A stretch of 64,000 nt of DNA from Bacillus methanolicus MGA3 (GTDB lineage: Bacteria; Bacillota; Bacilli; Bacillales; Cytobacillaceae), in contig NZ_CP007739.1 of assembly GCF_000724485.1 (NCBI RefSeq), forward strand, positions 976,843-1,040,842, in the 5' to 3' direction. Below are positions 27,819 through 36,558 of the stretch, in pieces. Position 1 is the first letter of the stretch. Every line of letters begins with the position of its first letter. The notes under the pieces were generated by a model that saw only the letters and a program-made list of their open reading frames with translations, ran no database searches and was not told the DNA's origin. The translations under genes were made by a program, and so were the position numbers.

Positions 27819-28859
27819 GTGAGGACAAACTGGTCTCAAGCTCTGCAAATTGCTGCTGTTTATGTTGGAACCGTTGTGGGAGCTGGATTTGCAACCGGAA
27901 AAGAAATAGTCGAATTTTTTTCGCGTTTTGGATTTATTGGGATGATTGGCATATTAATTGGCGGCTATATTTTTATTTTTTTGGGCTCAAAATTAATGAG
28001 AATTGCAGCTGTGATAGGGGCTGATTCTTATCAAGATTTTAATCTTTATTTATTTGGCCGCCATTTCGGAACTCTTATAAATATATTAATGCTTGTTATG
28101 CTTTTTGGCGTTTCCGCTGTTATGCTGTCAGGGGCCGGGGCAGTATTTGATGAGCAGCTGGGAATATCGAGGATCTCAGGAATTATTGTGACCATTGTTT
28201 TATCGATTTTTGTAATGATTGTAGGAATTAAAGGGCTATTTGCTGTTAATATTTTCGTCGTTCCGATGATGGTCACTTTTAGTTTTTACTTAATGTTCAT
28301 TTCTGTTCAATTGCCTCACTTTCAGGATCAGCTTTTATCGATTCCTTTTGCTGAAGATGGGTGGAAATCAGTTGTTGCCCCGTTTTCATATACTGCGTTT
28401 AATCTTTCGCTCGCACAGGCAGTCTTAGTGCCAGTTGCAAAGGAAATAAAGGATGTTCGGACAATCAAGTGGGGGGGAATTTTAGGGGGGCTGGCATTAA
28501 CTTTCATCCTGCTGTCGAGCCATACGACATTAATTATGCTGCCTGATTTTAGAAGTTATGAAATTCCTATGGCAGTCACGATGAAAAATTTGGCCTCAGG
28601 ATTTTATTGGATATATGTTTTTATTATTTATGGCGAAATCTTTACATCGATTATTGGAAATATTTTTGGATTGGAAAGGCAATTAAAGAAATATGTAAAA
28701 GCTCCATCCATCATAATAGTTTCAGGGATTTTTGTAATTGTTTTTCTTATAAGTTTTGTAGATTACGGTACATTGCTTTCCTATTTATATCCAATTTTCG
28801 GCTATATCAGTCTGTTTTTTATCATTTTATTATGGATAAAACCTCTTGAAGAAATGTGA
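27819..28859 (+). CDS. ykvI: YkvI-family membrane transporter
   Basis: A 346-residue integral membrane protein with about ten helices, distantly related to the amino-acid/polyamine LeuT-fold carriers. The N-terminal VYVGTVVGAGFATGKEIVEFF has the unwound-helix GxGxxxG pattern of such carriers. In B. subtilis ykvI is also divergent from clpE. The substrate is unknown. The GTG start follows AGGGAGGGGAG. The intergenic region holds the clpE promoters on the other strand. Confidence 0.85.
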   Translation: MRTNWSQALQIAAVYVGTVVGAGFATGKEIVEFFSRFGFIGMIGILIGGYIFIFLGSKLMRIAAVIGADSYQDFNLYLFGRHFGTLINILMLVMLFGVSAVMLSGAGAVFDEQLGISRISGIIVTIVLSIFVMIVGIKGLFAVNIFVVPMMVTFSFYLMFISVQLPHFQDQLLSIPFAEDGWKSVVAPFSYTAFNLSLAQAVLVPVAKEIKDVRTIKWGGILGGLALTFILLSSHTTLIMLPDFRSYEIPMAVTMKNLASGFYWIYVFIIYGEIFTSIIGNIFGLERQLKKYVKAPSIIIVSGIFVIVFLISFVDYGTLLSYLYPIFGYISLFFIILLWIKPLEEM

Positions 28860-28884
28860 AAAGGGGCTTTGTCAGCCCCTACTT
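28860..28884. terminator. terminator between ykvI and the convergent lipoprotein gene
   Basis: AGGGGCT and AGCCCCT form a stem at 28862-28880, at the 3' ends of both genes. Confidence 0.6.
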
Positions 28885-29562
28885 GCTTTTCTTTTCTTTC
28901 ATGATTGTTTTTGCCATTTGCAGAAATGCATCGCGATGATCTGCATCCTCTTTTGTATACATCGTAAGTTTTAGTGGTAAGTCAGGATTATTGATTAAAT
29001 AGGCTGTTACTGTTTCGCCATTTTTGGACGCTTCCATGACGATGCTGTTTTTAAACATTGAATCTTTAGGTGCTTGAAGAGTTTTAATGTCATTACTTAC
29101 AGCTTGCAATTGTGCTTTTGTTGTATTAGTGATCGCATCCCAATTAGTATCTTTCGGGATAAGCTCTATTCGCATAAAAATTTCTGGGTTATCAGTCAAA
29201 TATAGCACATCTTTAGAAGGCTCTTCTGCAGTCAGTTTATATTCAGGAAGTACGTACATTGAGTAATCTTTGGTATCGTTATATTTTAGAAAAGCCGTTT
29301 CTTTTTTTGTCTCTCCGTTAACTTTGTACTGAATGTTTTGTTCCAATATACGGACAACCCCGTCATCAGTGGCTTCTTTATTCGTATCTTCATCCTTATT
29401 TGGAGAATTACTATCTTTGTTTTGATTCTTTTTTTCTGCTGCTGGTTGATGCAGGTTGCTGTCACCATTTGCACTGTCTTTTGAGCTTGTGGCAGAACCG
29501 CAGCCAGAAAGAGCGAGAGTTATGATGGCAAGAGCAAAAAAGATATTTTTGTACAGTTTCAT
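28879..29562 (-). CDS. putative lipoprotein of unknown function
   Basis: A 227-residue protein with a lipoprotein signal peptide: Met-Lys-Leu-Tyr-Lys, a hydrophobic core, then lipobox ALSGC with the lipidated Cys near residue 21. A Ser/Asn/Lys-rich linker (about 22-68) leads to a compact domain with no recognised motif. It should be anchored on the outer face of the membrane. GAGG precedes the ATG. No functional neighbour is apparent. Confidence 0.75.
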   Translation of the reverse strand: MKLYKNIFFALAIITLALSGCGSATSSKDSANGDSNLHQPAAEKKNQNKDSNSPNKDEDTNKEATDDGVVRILEQNIQYKVNGETKKETAFLKYNDTKDYSMYVLPEYKLTAEEPSKDVLYLTDNPEIFMRIELIPKDTNWDAITNTTKAQLQAVSNDIKTLQAPKDSMFKNSIVMEASKNGETVTAYLINNPDLPLKLTMYTKEDADHRDAFLQMAKTIMKEKKSK

Positions 29563-29734
29563 TCAACATTTATCCTCCCTGTGTATATTATGAACTGTTC
29601 TTCCTTAATTGACGTTTTTTATAGTAAATCGTTACAAGATGTTATATCGAAAAAAGTGGTATTGCTATATAAACGATAGCATGGAAAAATCAAACAAACA
29701 ACCGGATTATGAACCGGGTAATTTGTCTTATAGT

Positions 29735-29765
29735 AAAAAGAGCAGCCATTTCGAGCTGCTCTTTA
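29735..29765. terminator. terminator after the CPBP protease gene
   Basis: AAAGAGCAGC and GCTGCTCTTT form a strong stem with T-rich flanks in both directions, overlapping the stop at 29763. Confidence 0.75.
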
Positions 29766-30374
29766 TCTTAGAGGCAGTAAAACAAATAAGAAAAGATCAA
29801 ATATTAAATGAGACACAATGACAAGAGGGATGCTTTTTTTCCATTTGTAGAGCCAGCCCCAAAAAATTCCGCTTACGAATGCAGCAAACGGCAAAATCAT
29901 AAATTCGGAATATATATTGACGCTCGCATTTAATAAAGCAGCAATTAAAATACTTAAAGTATGATTTAGATGCCTCGAAATTCTTTTTTGAACAAAACCC
30001 CGCCAAAATATTTCTTCACCGGGAATAATAACTAAAATTAATACGATATAATGCCATATTTCAGATGGTGAAAAGCGATTGTAAAGCTTGTTGATGTCAT
30101 TGTTGAATGGCAAATGAAGAATATTGATTAAGTCGTTTCCTGCCCAAAAAACACCAAACAGGATAATCCCGGAACAAATACCGTAAAACAGGTAGCTTTT
30201 AAAAGATGTTTGATCATCGACATCTTCTTTCACAATTGTGTAGCTTATGTGTAAGAGCATGGACGCAGTATACATATACCAAAACACGGACTTATCTTCA
30301 AAAGTAAAAAAAAGCAGAAGATGTGCGAGGACAATTCCGATTATTAGTGTTAAATCGGAGACGCACTTTTTCAT
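29763..30374 (-). CDS. CPBP-family intramembrane metalloprotease
   Basis: A 203-residue protein with six or so hydrophobic helices and the CAAX-protease/bacteriocin-processing signature GEEIFWRGFVQKR (Glu120, Glu121, Arg125), followed by the second-motif histidine region. Members process prenylated or peptide substrates, or give immunity to bacteriocins; the substrate here is unknown. The start at 30374 has GGAGAA correctly spaced; upstream Met codons do not. It stands alone. Confidence 0.85.
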   Translation of the reverse strand: MKKCVSDLTLIIGIVLAHLLLFFTFEDKSVFWYMYTASMLLHISYTIVKEDVDDQTSFKSYLFYGICSGIILFGVFWAGNDLINILHLPFNNDINKLYNRFSPSEIWHYIVLILVIIPGEEIFWRGFVQKRISRHLNHTLSILIAALLNASVNIYSEFMILPFAAFVSGIFWGWLYKWKKSIPLVIVSHLIFDLFLFVLLPLR

Positions 30375-30517
30375 CTGTTCTTCTCCTTTCATTCTTGGAC
30401 AACAAACCTTATTGTAACAAAAAAGCATAAACAATTGTAAGGAAAAGATTTTATTTCGATTCCTGAAAATAACATGACGTCCCTTGGAAAAACTAAAAAA
30501 GAAAGGAGGGAATTATT

Positions 30518-30628
30518 TTGACTAAGTCTAAAAAAGAAAAAGAGCGGGCATGGACAATACGAAAACAGGAGCAAAATCCACACGGCAAAGTAAAATCATT
30601 TCAAGAAGTAGAACAAAACAAAAAATAA
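30518..30628 (+). CDS. 36-residue conserved Bacillus protein (DUF6254-like)
   Basis: A TTG start preceded by AAAGGAGGG encodes a highly charged 36-residue protein beginning M-T-K-S-K-K-E-K-E-R-A-W and containing QNPHGKVKSF. I recall this phrase from a small Bacillus family of unknown function (DUF6254). A terminator follows the stop, supporting a real gene. It has no signal peptide and no hydrophobic stretch. Confidence 0.7.
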   Translation: MTKSKKEKERAWTIRKQEQNPHGKVKSFQEVEQNKK

Positions 30629-30639
30629 TGAAAAATTAA

Positions 30640-30675
30640 GGCTCCCTGAGATTTCGTCTTAGGGAGCATACATTT
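30640..30675 (+). terminator. terminator of the 36-residue gene
   Basis: GCTCCCT (30641-30647) pairs with AGGGAGC (30661-30667); the tract after it is T-rich but broken. Confidence 0.6.
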
Positions 30676-30752
30676 TGTATTTTTAATAACTAACTTAAAT
30701 GTTAATATATGAAAAAGCAGCAAATGCTTCCTTTATACTACTCCTAAATTTC

Positions 30753-30941
30753 TTATTGGGTTTTTTCTCTTATTATTTTATAATTTTTATGATTAACCAC
30801 TGTCCTTTGTTCTAGTTCAAGATCCCGGTAATTTTCCATATATGTTAAGTCAACAATTACAGAATTTTCATTGACCTTTTCTACGATGCCTTGTAAGCCA
30901 TTTTTAAATTCAATCACATTTCCCACTTCAGCTTTTTTCAA
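30753..30941 (-). CDS. ykvS: YkvS-like DUF2187 protein
   Basis: A 62-residue small beta-barrel-type protein. GNVIEFKNGLQGIVEKVNEN and VIVDLTYMENYRDL match the YkvS/DUF2187 family almost word for word. The KOW-like fold suggests nucleic-acid or ribosome contact, but no function is established. GAGAGAGG lies upstream of the ATG. It is in the B. subtilis-like order before ptsHI. Confidence 0.88.
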   Translation of the reverse strand: MKKAEVGNVIEFKNGLQGIVEKVNENSVIVDLTYMENYRDLELEQRTVVNHKNYKIIREKTQ

Positions 30942-31167
30942 CCAGCCTCTCTCCTTTTTTTCAATTTACATCTTTAATACAAACAGTTTCACAAGCAAAA
31001 CTTGTTTGAAAAGAAAATGTATTTACAATGATCATTAAACTGTAAATACAGATAGCTTATCACAAAAATGGCTAATTTGAAATTACATTCCTGTGAATTC
31101 ATCAAGCTTGTATTCGATTAAGATAATGTTTAGATATTTTGCATCAAGAAAATAGGGGGATCCGGAA

Positions 31168-31365
31168 ATGAATGAAGAAAAAATGATTAACGAAGTACTT
31201 GATAAGCTAAAAAACGGCGAAATTTCTGAGTACTATGTTTCTAAAGATAAATTTCTTTCATTTCGCAGTGTTCTTGTTAAACGGCCAGATTTTAAACATT
31301 TTAGAGGGATCGCGCAGCGAGGAGGGGATGTGATTTATCGATATCTTGAAACCCCAAGAAGTTAA
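31168..31365 (+). CDS. small conserved protein of unknown function
   Basis: A 65-residue soluble protein with the phrases [17 protein letters not shown] and [16 protein letters not shown] recall similar small hypothetical proteins in Bacillus but no function. GGGGGATC upstream is an acceptable binding site. It has no membrane segment and is monocistronic. A 476-bp gap without a gene follows. Confidence 0.7.
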   Translation: MNEEKMINEVLDKLKNGEISEYYVSKDKFLSFRSVLVKRPDFKHFRGIAQRGGDVIYRYLETPRS

Positions 31366-31842
31366 TTCTAGAGAATATATGTTTCTAAATCTTATTTACT
31401 CATGAAAGAAATGGCATCTGATTGTTAAAATCAAATGTCATAATTTTAAATTATAGAATGGGGGCTGACTCTTTAAGTCAGCCTAATTTGCTGTAGCATG
31501 TAAACAAAAACAAAAAATTGGAAAAAGAAAGCGCTTAACCAAATATAGTTTTAAAAAAACATTGGAATATTAGGTATTTCCCGTTGTCTGTATGGTCAGG
31601 AAATGCTATTCTTTTTTTGGGATGTTAGTTGTCTGATGACTTAAAGAACATAATCAAAATACCTGCATCATACATGATAAAAAGATCGCTGGAGAAAATA
31701 AAATAGCATTGAAAGAAATGAGCGAATGTTTAGTCGGCAGGTTGACTTAAATGATTGTATTGTTTAAGTTAATGAGGCAACCATCTTGCAGTTTTTATTT
31801 AACTAACAATGATTCTATTCAGTAAAGGAGTATGATTTTGTA
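31366..31842 (+). other. intergenic leader region of ptsHI
   Basis: No gene is visible here. A perfect hairpin GGCTGACT-loop-AGTCAGCC (31465-31485) resembles the outer ends of the dispersed repeats. A weak cre-like AGAAAGCGCTTAAC lies at 31526-31539. B. subtilis has ptsG directly upstream of ptsH; here it is absent, and no GlcT antiterminator target was recognised. Confidence 0.4.
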
Positions 31843-32109
31843 ATGGTCGAAAAACAATTTAAAGTTATCGCTGACACAGGTATTCATGCTCGTCCTGCTA
31901 CTTTACTTGTACAAGCTGCAAGCAAGTTTGATTCAGAAATTACCCTTGAATACAAAGAGAAAAAAGTGAACTTAAAATCAATTATGGGTGTTATGTCGCT
32001 TGGTGTAGGAAAGGGTGCAGACATCAAAATTATTGCTGAAGGCAGCGATGAAGAAGAAGCAATGAGAAGCTTAGAAGAAACTTTGAATAAAGAAGGTTTG
32101 GCTGAGTAA
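31843..32109 (+). CDS. ptsH: phosphocarrier protein HPr
   Basis: An 88-residue PTS carrier. His15 in TGIHARPAT receives phosphate from enzyme I. Ser46 in [11 protein letters not shown] is the HPr kinase/phosphorylase site that drives CcpA-dependent catabolite repression in Firmicutes. AAAGGAG precedes the ATG. Its stop overlaps the ptsI start (TAATG). The unlinked ptsG means sugar-specific control is placed elsewhere. Confidence 0.98.
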   Translation: MVEKQFKVIADTGIHARPATLLVQAASKFDSEITLEYKEKKVNLKSIMGVMSLGVGKGADIKIIAEGSDEEEAMRSLEETLNKEGLAE

Positions 32110-33827
32110 TGGATTTTTTGAAAGGAATCGCTGCTTCAAGCGGAATTGCAATTGCACAAGCTTATAGGTTAGTAGAGCCTGATTTATCTTTTGAAAAGAA
32201 GCAGATAGATGATTCAGCCAAGGAAATTGATCGTTTTCAGTCTGCTTTATCGAAAGCAAAGACAGAGCTTGAAAAAATTCGCGACCGTGCAAAGACAGAG
32301 CTTGGAGATGATAAAGCGGCAATTTTTGAGGCACATCTGTTAGTCTTAAGTGATCCTGAACTAATTACCCAAATTGAAAATAAAATTAAAACAGAAAACG
32401 TGAATGCAGAGTATGCACTTAAGGAAACAACTGACATGTTCATAGCCATGTTTGAGCAAATGGACAATGAATATATGAAGGAACGTGCTGCAGACATTCG
32501 CGATGTAACAAAGCGTGTACTTTCTCACTTGCTCGATGTGCAAATTGCAAATCCAAGCATGATTAACGAGGAAGTTATCATTGTTGCGGAAGATTTAACT
32601 CCGTCAGATACAGCTCAATTGAACCGTAAATATGTAAAAGGTTTTACAACTGACATTGGAGGAAGAACTTCTCACTCAGCGATCATGGCGCGTTCGATGG
32701 AAATTCCTGCAGTTGTCGGAACAAAAACTGTCACGAAAGAAATTAAGAACGGTGACTTAATCATTGTTGATGGATTAAAAGGAGAAGTCCATATAAACCC
32801 GTCACCAGAATTAATCGAAAAATATAAAAAAGAACTGGCTGATTTTGAAGCGCAAAAAGCTGAATGGGCTAAGCTGGTGAATGAGAAATCATTTTCAGCA
32901 GACGGTCATCACGTTGAACTTGCTGCCAACATTGGAACGCCAGATGATTTAGAAGGTGTTATTTGTAACGGCGGGGAAGGTATTGGACTTTATCGGACAG
33001 AATTTCTTTACATGGGACGCGACCAGCTGCCGACTGAAGAAGAGCAATTTGAGGCATATAAAGCGGTTCTTGAAGGAATGAAAGGAAAACCGGTGGTCGT
33101 TCGAACGCTTGATATCGGCGGAGACAAAGAACTTCCATATTTAAATCTTCCAAAAGAATTGAATCCCTTTCTTGGATTCAGGGCGATTCGTCTCTGTCTT
33201 GAAGAGCAAGACATGTTCCGAACACAGCTCAGGGCTTTATTAAAAGCCAGCAAATATGGAAACCTGAAAATTATGTTTCCGATGATTGCTACGCTCGATG
33301 AATTCCGTGAAGCAAAAGCTATTTTTGAAGAAGAGAAAGAAAAGCTTGTTTTAAATGGAACAGTTGTTTCGGACAATATTGAAATCGGAATCATGGTTGA
33401 AATTCCTTCCACTGCAATCCTAGCTGATCAGTTTGCAAAAGAAGTGGACTTCTTTAGTATTGGAACAAACGATTTAATACAATATACTATGGCAGCGGAC
33501 CGTATGAATGAGCGTGTTTCCTATTTGTATCAACCATATCACCCGGCTATTTTACGCCTTGTAAAAATGGTGATTGATGCTGCACATAAAGAGGGTAAGT
33601 GGGTCGGAATGTGCGGTGAAATGGCAGGAGATGAAATTGCTATTCCAATTCTGCTTGGTCTTGGTTTAGATGAATTTTCAATGAGCGCTACTTCCATCTT
33701 AAAAGCACGCTCACAAATTCGCCATCTATCAAAGAGCGACATGGAAAAGCTTGCTGAAAAAGTTTTGCAAATGAAAACAACAGAAGAAGTGGTACAAGCA
33801 GTTACGTCTGTAACGAAAATTGAATAG
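32109..33827 (+). CDS. ptsI: phosphoenolpyruvate-protein phosphotransferase (PTS enzyme I)
   Basis: A 572-residue enzyme that autophosphorylates with PEP at His189 in [13 protein letters not shown] and passes the phosphate to HPr. The N-terminal domain binds HPr; the C-terminal TIM barrel binds PEP, with the conserved [10 protein letters not shown] and MCGEMAGD motifs. Length and motifs are normal. One-base overlap with ptsH indicates coupling, and a strong terminator follows. Confidence 0.98.
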   Translation: MDFLKGIAASSGIAIAQAYRLVEPDLSFEKKQIDDSAKEIDRFQSALSKAKTELEKIRDRAKTELGDDKAAIFEAHLLVLSDPELITQIENKIKTENVNAEYALKETTDMFIAMFEQMDNEYMKERAADIRDVTKRVLSHLLDVQIANPSMINEEVIIVAEDLTPSDTAQLNRKYVKGFTTDIGGRTSHSAIMARSMEIPAVVGTKTVTKEIKNGDLIIVDGLKGEVHINPSPELIEKYKKELADFEAQKAEWAKLVNEKSFSADGHHVELAANIGTPDDLEGVICNGGEGIGLYRTEFLYMGRDQLPTEEEQFEAYKAVLEGMKGKPVVVRTLDIGGDKELPYLNLPKELNPFLGFRAIRLCLEEQDMFRTQLRALLKASKYGNLKIMFPMIATLDEFREAKAIFEEEKEKLVLNGTVVSDNIEIGIMVEIPSTAILADQFAKEVDFFSIGTNDLIQYTMAADRMNERVSYLYQPYHPAILRLVKMVIDAAHKEGKWVGMCGEMAGDEIAIPILLGLGLDEFSMSATSILKARSQIRHLSKSDMEKLAEKVLQMKTTEEVVQAVTSVTKIE

Positions 33828-33929
33828 AAAATGTGAACTCAATTGTTTATTCATCGATAAATGGGGTAAAAAGAAAATAAGCACTTTGGTAATACTGAAG
33901 TAAGCAGTACATTCTCATTTCCCCTCTTT

Positions 33930-33962
33930 TTTGACCGGCTTTGCCGGTCTATTTTTTTTTGG
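33930..33962 (+). terminator. terminator of ptsHI
   Basis: GACCGGC and GCCGGTC form a GC-rich stem with a TTT loop, followed by a long T run. Confidence 0.88.
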
Positions 33963-34031
33963 TATTTTTAGAAAGCGATTTCTCATTATTTTCTGTATAA
34001 TGTCAATATAAAGAGTAGAGGAGGACTTTTT

Positions 34032-34817
34032 ATGGATCTTAACCTTTCTGGTAAAACTGCTTTAATTGCTGCATCAAGCCAAGGACTGGGACGGGCTATT
34101 GCAGAAGGTTTGTTAAAAGAAGGAGCGAATATTGTTATATCAGGACGTGATGAATCAAAGTTGAAACAAGTGGTAACTGAAATCGATCGTGAGGGGTCGG
34201 GAAAAGTAGCATTTGTGCGAGCAGATGTTACAAATATTGAAGATATTAAAAAAATGGTTCAAACAGCAACCGATTCTTTCGGAAGACTTGATATACTTGT
34301 CAATAATGCTGGCGGCCCACCAGCTGGGTCGTTTGAAACAATTACAGATGAAGATTGGCAAAAATCATTTGAATTGAATTTGCTTTCTTACATCAGGCTG
34401 ATCAGGGAAGCGTTGCCTGCTCTTAAGACGAATGGCGGTAAAATTATTAATATTGCATCATCATCCATAAAAGAGCCGATCCCGGGGTTAATACTCTCTA
34501 ATACATTCAGAACAGCAATTGTCGGGCTGTCGAAAACACTTGCGCAAGAACTTGCTCCTTATAACATTTTAATAAATACAGTTGCTCCCGGAAGAATTGC
34601 GACTGACCGCGTAAGGCACCTCGACCAGGTGAATGCAGAAAAGCTTGGTCTTACGAGGGAAGAAGTTGAAGCAAAGATAAAGGAATCAATCCCATTGAAA
34701 CGGTATGGAACTCCTCAAGAGTTTGCAAATTTTGTTGTTTTCCTGGCTTCTGACGCAAATACATATGTAACGGGCAGTTCGTTTTTAGTGGACGGCGGGA
34801 TGGTCAAATCGATTTAA
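34032..34817 (+). CDS. SDR-family protein with an atypical active site
   Basis: A 261-residue Rossmann-fold protein of the FabG-like SDR type. NNAGG and the C-terminal YVTGSSFLVDGG are typical. The nucleotide-binding Gly-rich motif is altered (AASSQGLGRA). The catalytic Tyr-x-x-x-Lys is not seen: where Y and K should lie, the sequence reads LSNTFRTAIVG. This agrees with the SDR subgroup described as lacking a perfect catalytic tetrad (cd05344-like, from memory). A reductase reaction is therefore uncertain. The ATG at 34032 follows GAGGAGG. Confidence 0.85.
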   Translation: MDLNLSGKTALIAASSQGLGRAIAEGLLKEGANIVISGRDESKLKQVVTEIDREGSGKVAFVRADVTNIEDIKKMVQTATDSFGRLDILVNNAGGPPAGSFETITDEDWQKSFELNLLSYIRLIREALPALKTNGGKIINIASSSIKEPIPGLILSNTFRTAIVGLSKTLAQELAPYNILINTVAPGRIATDRVRHLDQVNAEKLGLTREEVEAKIKESIPLKRYGTPQEFANFVVFLASDANTYVTGSSFLVDGGMVKSI

Positions 34818-34921
34818 GGATTTTTAGTGTTTTTAGGCAATAATTCAAACCATTTCTCTTTCCATACGTTTATAGCCATTAAAAATAGGCAAAGGTATGC
34901 GTATGGAAGGAGGAATACAAT

Positions 34922-35383
34922 CTGAAAAGTAAATTTTTCATGTTACCTGTATTATTTGTAAATATTTTTCTGCTTTCGGGCTGTATGTTTGGATCCGATC
35001 AACTTATTGCAAACCGTCATGCAGAAGTACTTTTAACAAAAAGAAATGAATTGCAATTCCGATTTAAAATTAATGAACATCTATTCGCTGATCATTCAAC
35101 GTACAAAGTAAGAGTATCGATTCACGACAAACAATTGGCAGCGGCTCTTGGTGCGACTCACTTTGTTTACGGGGAAAACGAAGTTATTAATGGCGAATAC
35201 ATAGAGGCAAATGAATCAAATGAGCGGGTTATTTATATGGATCCCATTCCTCTAAAAAAAGATTTTCATGTTTTTGAAATAGAAAACAAGATTATTCAAG
35301 AGAAGGCTGTTTTGATCGAAGTGTTTAATGATGAAGGAGTATTGGGCCAGACTTATTTGACCAATTTTTCAAGCCAGCTTTAA
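34922..35383 (+). CDS. small lipoprotein of unknown function, probable CTG start
   Basis: From the ATG at 34940 the signal peptide lacks its basic start. Extending six codons to a CTG at 34922 gives Lys-Ser-Lys-Phe-Phe before the hydrophobic core and lipobox LLSGC, and places AAGGAGG exactly eight bases upstream. No ATG, GTG or TTG occupies that spot. The mature ~130-residue part is beta-rich (QFRFKINEHLF, STYKVRVSIHDK) with no known motif. It should be membrane-anchored outside the cell. A clear terminator follows. Confidence 0.7.
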   Translation: MKSKFFMLPVLFVNIFLLSGCMFGSDQLIANRHAEVLLTKRNELQFRFKINEHLFADHSTYKVRVSIHDKQLAAALGATHFVYGENEVINGEYIEANESNERVIYMDPIPLKKDFHVFEIENKIIQEKAVLIEVFNDEGVLGQTYLTNFSSQL

Positions 35384-35447
35384 TTGAGTTCATCGATTCA
35401 GTAAACGGATCATATAAAGTATGCGCATGAAATTAGAGAATGATTTT

Positions 35448-35477
35448 GGCCGGGCATTTGCCCGGCTAAATTTTTTT
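35448..35477 (+). terminator. terminator of the small lipoprotein gene
   Basis: GCCGGGC and GCCCGGC form a strong stem with an ATTT loop, followed by seven Ts. Confidence 0.88.
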
Positions 35478-35541
35478 AATCCATTATATTTGAATAATGC
35501 TAGAATAAGAATAGCACAAATTTAGAGAGGAGAATGAACAT

Positions 35542-36432
35542 TTGATAACTTCTGATAATACTGTAGTTGGCTTTATTGGTCTTGGTGTCATGGGTAAAAG
35601 TATGGCAGGGCATATTCTAAAGAGCGGTTATCCGCTTGTGGTATATACACGAACAAAGGATAAAGCAGAAGAACTTTTGGAAAAAGGTGCTGAATGGGCT
35701 GATTCCCCAAAAGAAGTTGCGAAGAAAGCTAATATCATAATAACGATTGTAGGATACCCGTCTGATGTGGAAGAAGTTTATCTTGGAGAAAAAGGAATCA
35801 TTCATCATGCAAGAGAAGGAAGCTATCTCATTGATATGACGACATCAACTCCCACACTTGCAGTGAAAATTTATAATGAAGCGAAAAAGAAAGGATTAAA
35901 AGCACTCGATGCCCCAGTATCTGGCGGTGATATAGGCGCCAGGGATGGGAAGCTTTCTATCATGGTCGGGGGAGAATATGAAGACTTTTTGGCTGTTGAA
36001 CCAATTTTGAGCCTTCTTGGAACTAATATAGTATACCAAGGAAGTGCCGGCTCAGGTCAACACACAAAAATGTGCAATCAAATTGCCATTGCTTCAAACA
36101 TGATCGGTGTATGTGAAGCAATGGCATATGCAGAAAAAGCAGGATTGAATCCAAAGAATGTGCTAAAAAGCATTGCTTCAGGTGCAGCAGGCAGCTGGTC
36201 TCTTTCTAATCTCGCGCCAAGAATGATTGAAGGAGATTTTGAACCCGGCTTTTACATAAAGCATTTTATTAAAGATATGAATATTGCCCTGGAAGAAGCG
36301 GAAAAGATCGGCCTTGAAGCACCGGGTTTATCCCTGGCAAAATCGCTTTATTCCCGATTAGCTGAAAAGGGAGAAGAAAACAGCGGCACTCAAGCACTTT
36401 ATAAGTATTATAATGGGGAAGAAACTGTATAA
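35542..36432 (+). CDS. ykwC: 3-hydroxyisobutyrate dehydrogenase-type NAD(P) oxidoreductase
   Basis: A 296-residue beta-hydroxyacid dehydrogenase. FIGLGVMGKSMAGHI is the dinucleotide-binding loop, DAPVSGGDIGARDGKLSIMVGG the substrate-binding signature, and the catalytic Lys lies in GQHTKMCNQ. Position before patA matches ykwC of B. subtilis. The substrate is not certain; a small 3-hydroxyacid is expected. TTG at 35542 is the start, because the nearby ATG frame stops at once; GAGAGGAG lies upstream. A dispersed repeat begins 7 bp after the stop. Confidence 0.9.
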   Translation: MITSDNTVVGFIGLGVMGKSMAGHILKSGYPLVVYTRTKDKAEELLEKGAEWADSPKEVAKKANIIITIVGYPSDVEEVYLGEKGIIHHAREGSYLIDMTTSTPTLAVKIYNEAKKKGLKALDAPVSGGDIGARDGKLSIMVGGEYEDFLAVEPILSLLGTNIVYQGSAGSGQHTKMCNQIAIASNMIGVCEAMAYAEKAGLNPKNVLKSIASGAAGSWSLSNLAPRMIEGDFEPGFYIKHFIKDMNIALEEAEKIGLEAPGLSLAKSLYSRLAEKGEENSGTQALYKYYNGEETV

Positions 36433-36438
36433 ATAAAA

Positions 36439-36557
36439 AGGTTGTCTCATAAGGGTCTGACCTCGTGTGCATTTATAAATATATAGTACATTTATCCAAC
36501 ATTATGTCCTATATATTGCATTATGGGGTCTGACCCTTAGGCTTTTGAGACAGCCTC
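36439..36557 (+). repeat. dispersed GGGTCTGACCC palindromic repeat, copy 2
   Basis: 119 bp with outer ends AGGTTGTCTC and GAGACAGCCT, inner GGGTCTGAC near each end, and a central palindromic AATATATAG/CTATATATT. It fills the gap between the convergent stops of ykwC and patA. It is in the same orientation as copy 3. Confidence 0.9.
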
Positions 36558-36558
36558 A

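Noticed and set aside
29682-29821. ORF on the plus strand upstream of and across a terminator, beginning M-E-K-S-N-K
   Set aside because: It has no Shine-Dalgarno and reads through a strong hairpin terminator and the end of the CPBP gene on the other strand.
31526-31539. cre-like AGAAAGCGCTTAAC before ptsH
   Set aside because: Only the core matches the CcpA consensus and the 3' half is poor, so it is noted but not called as an operator.
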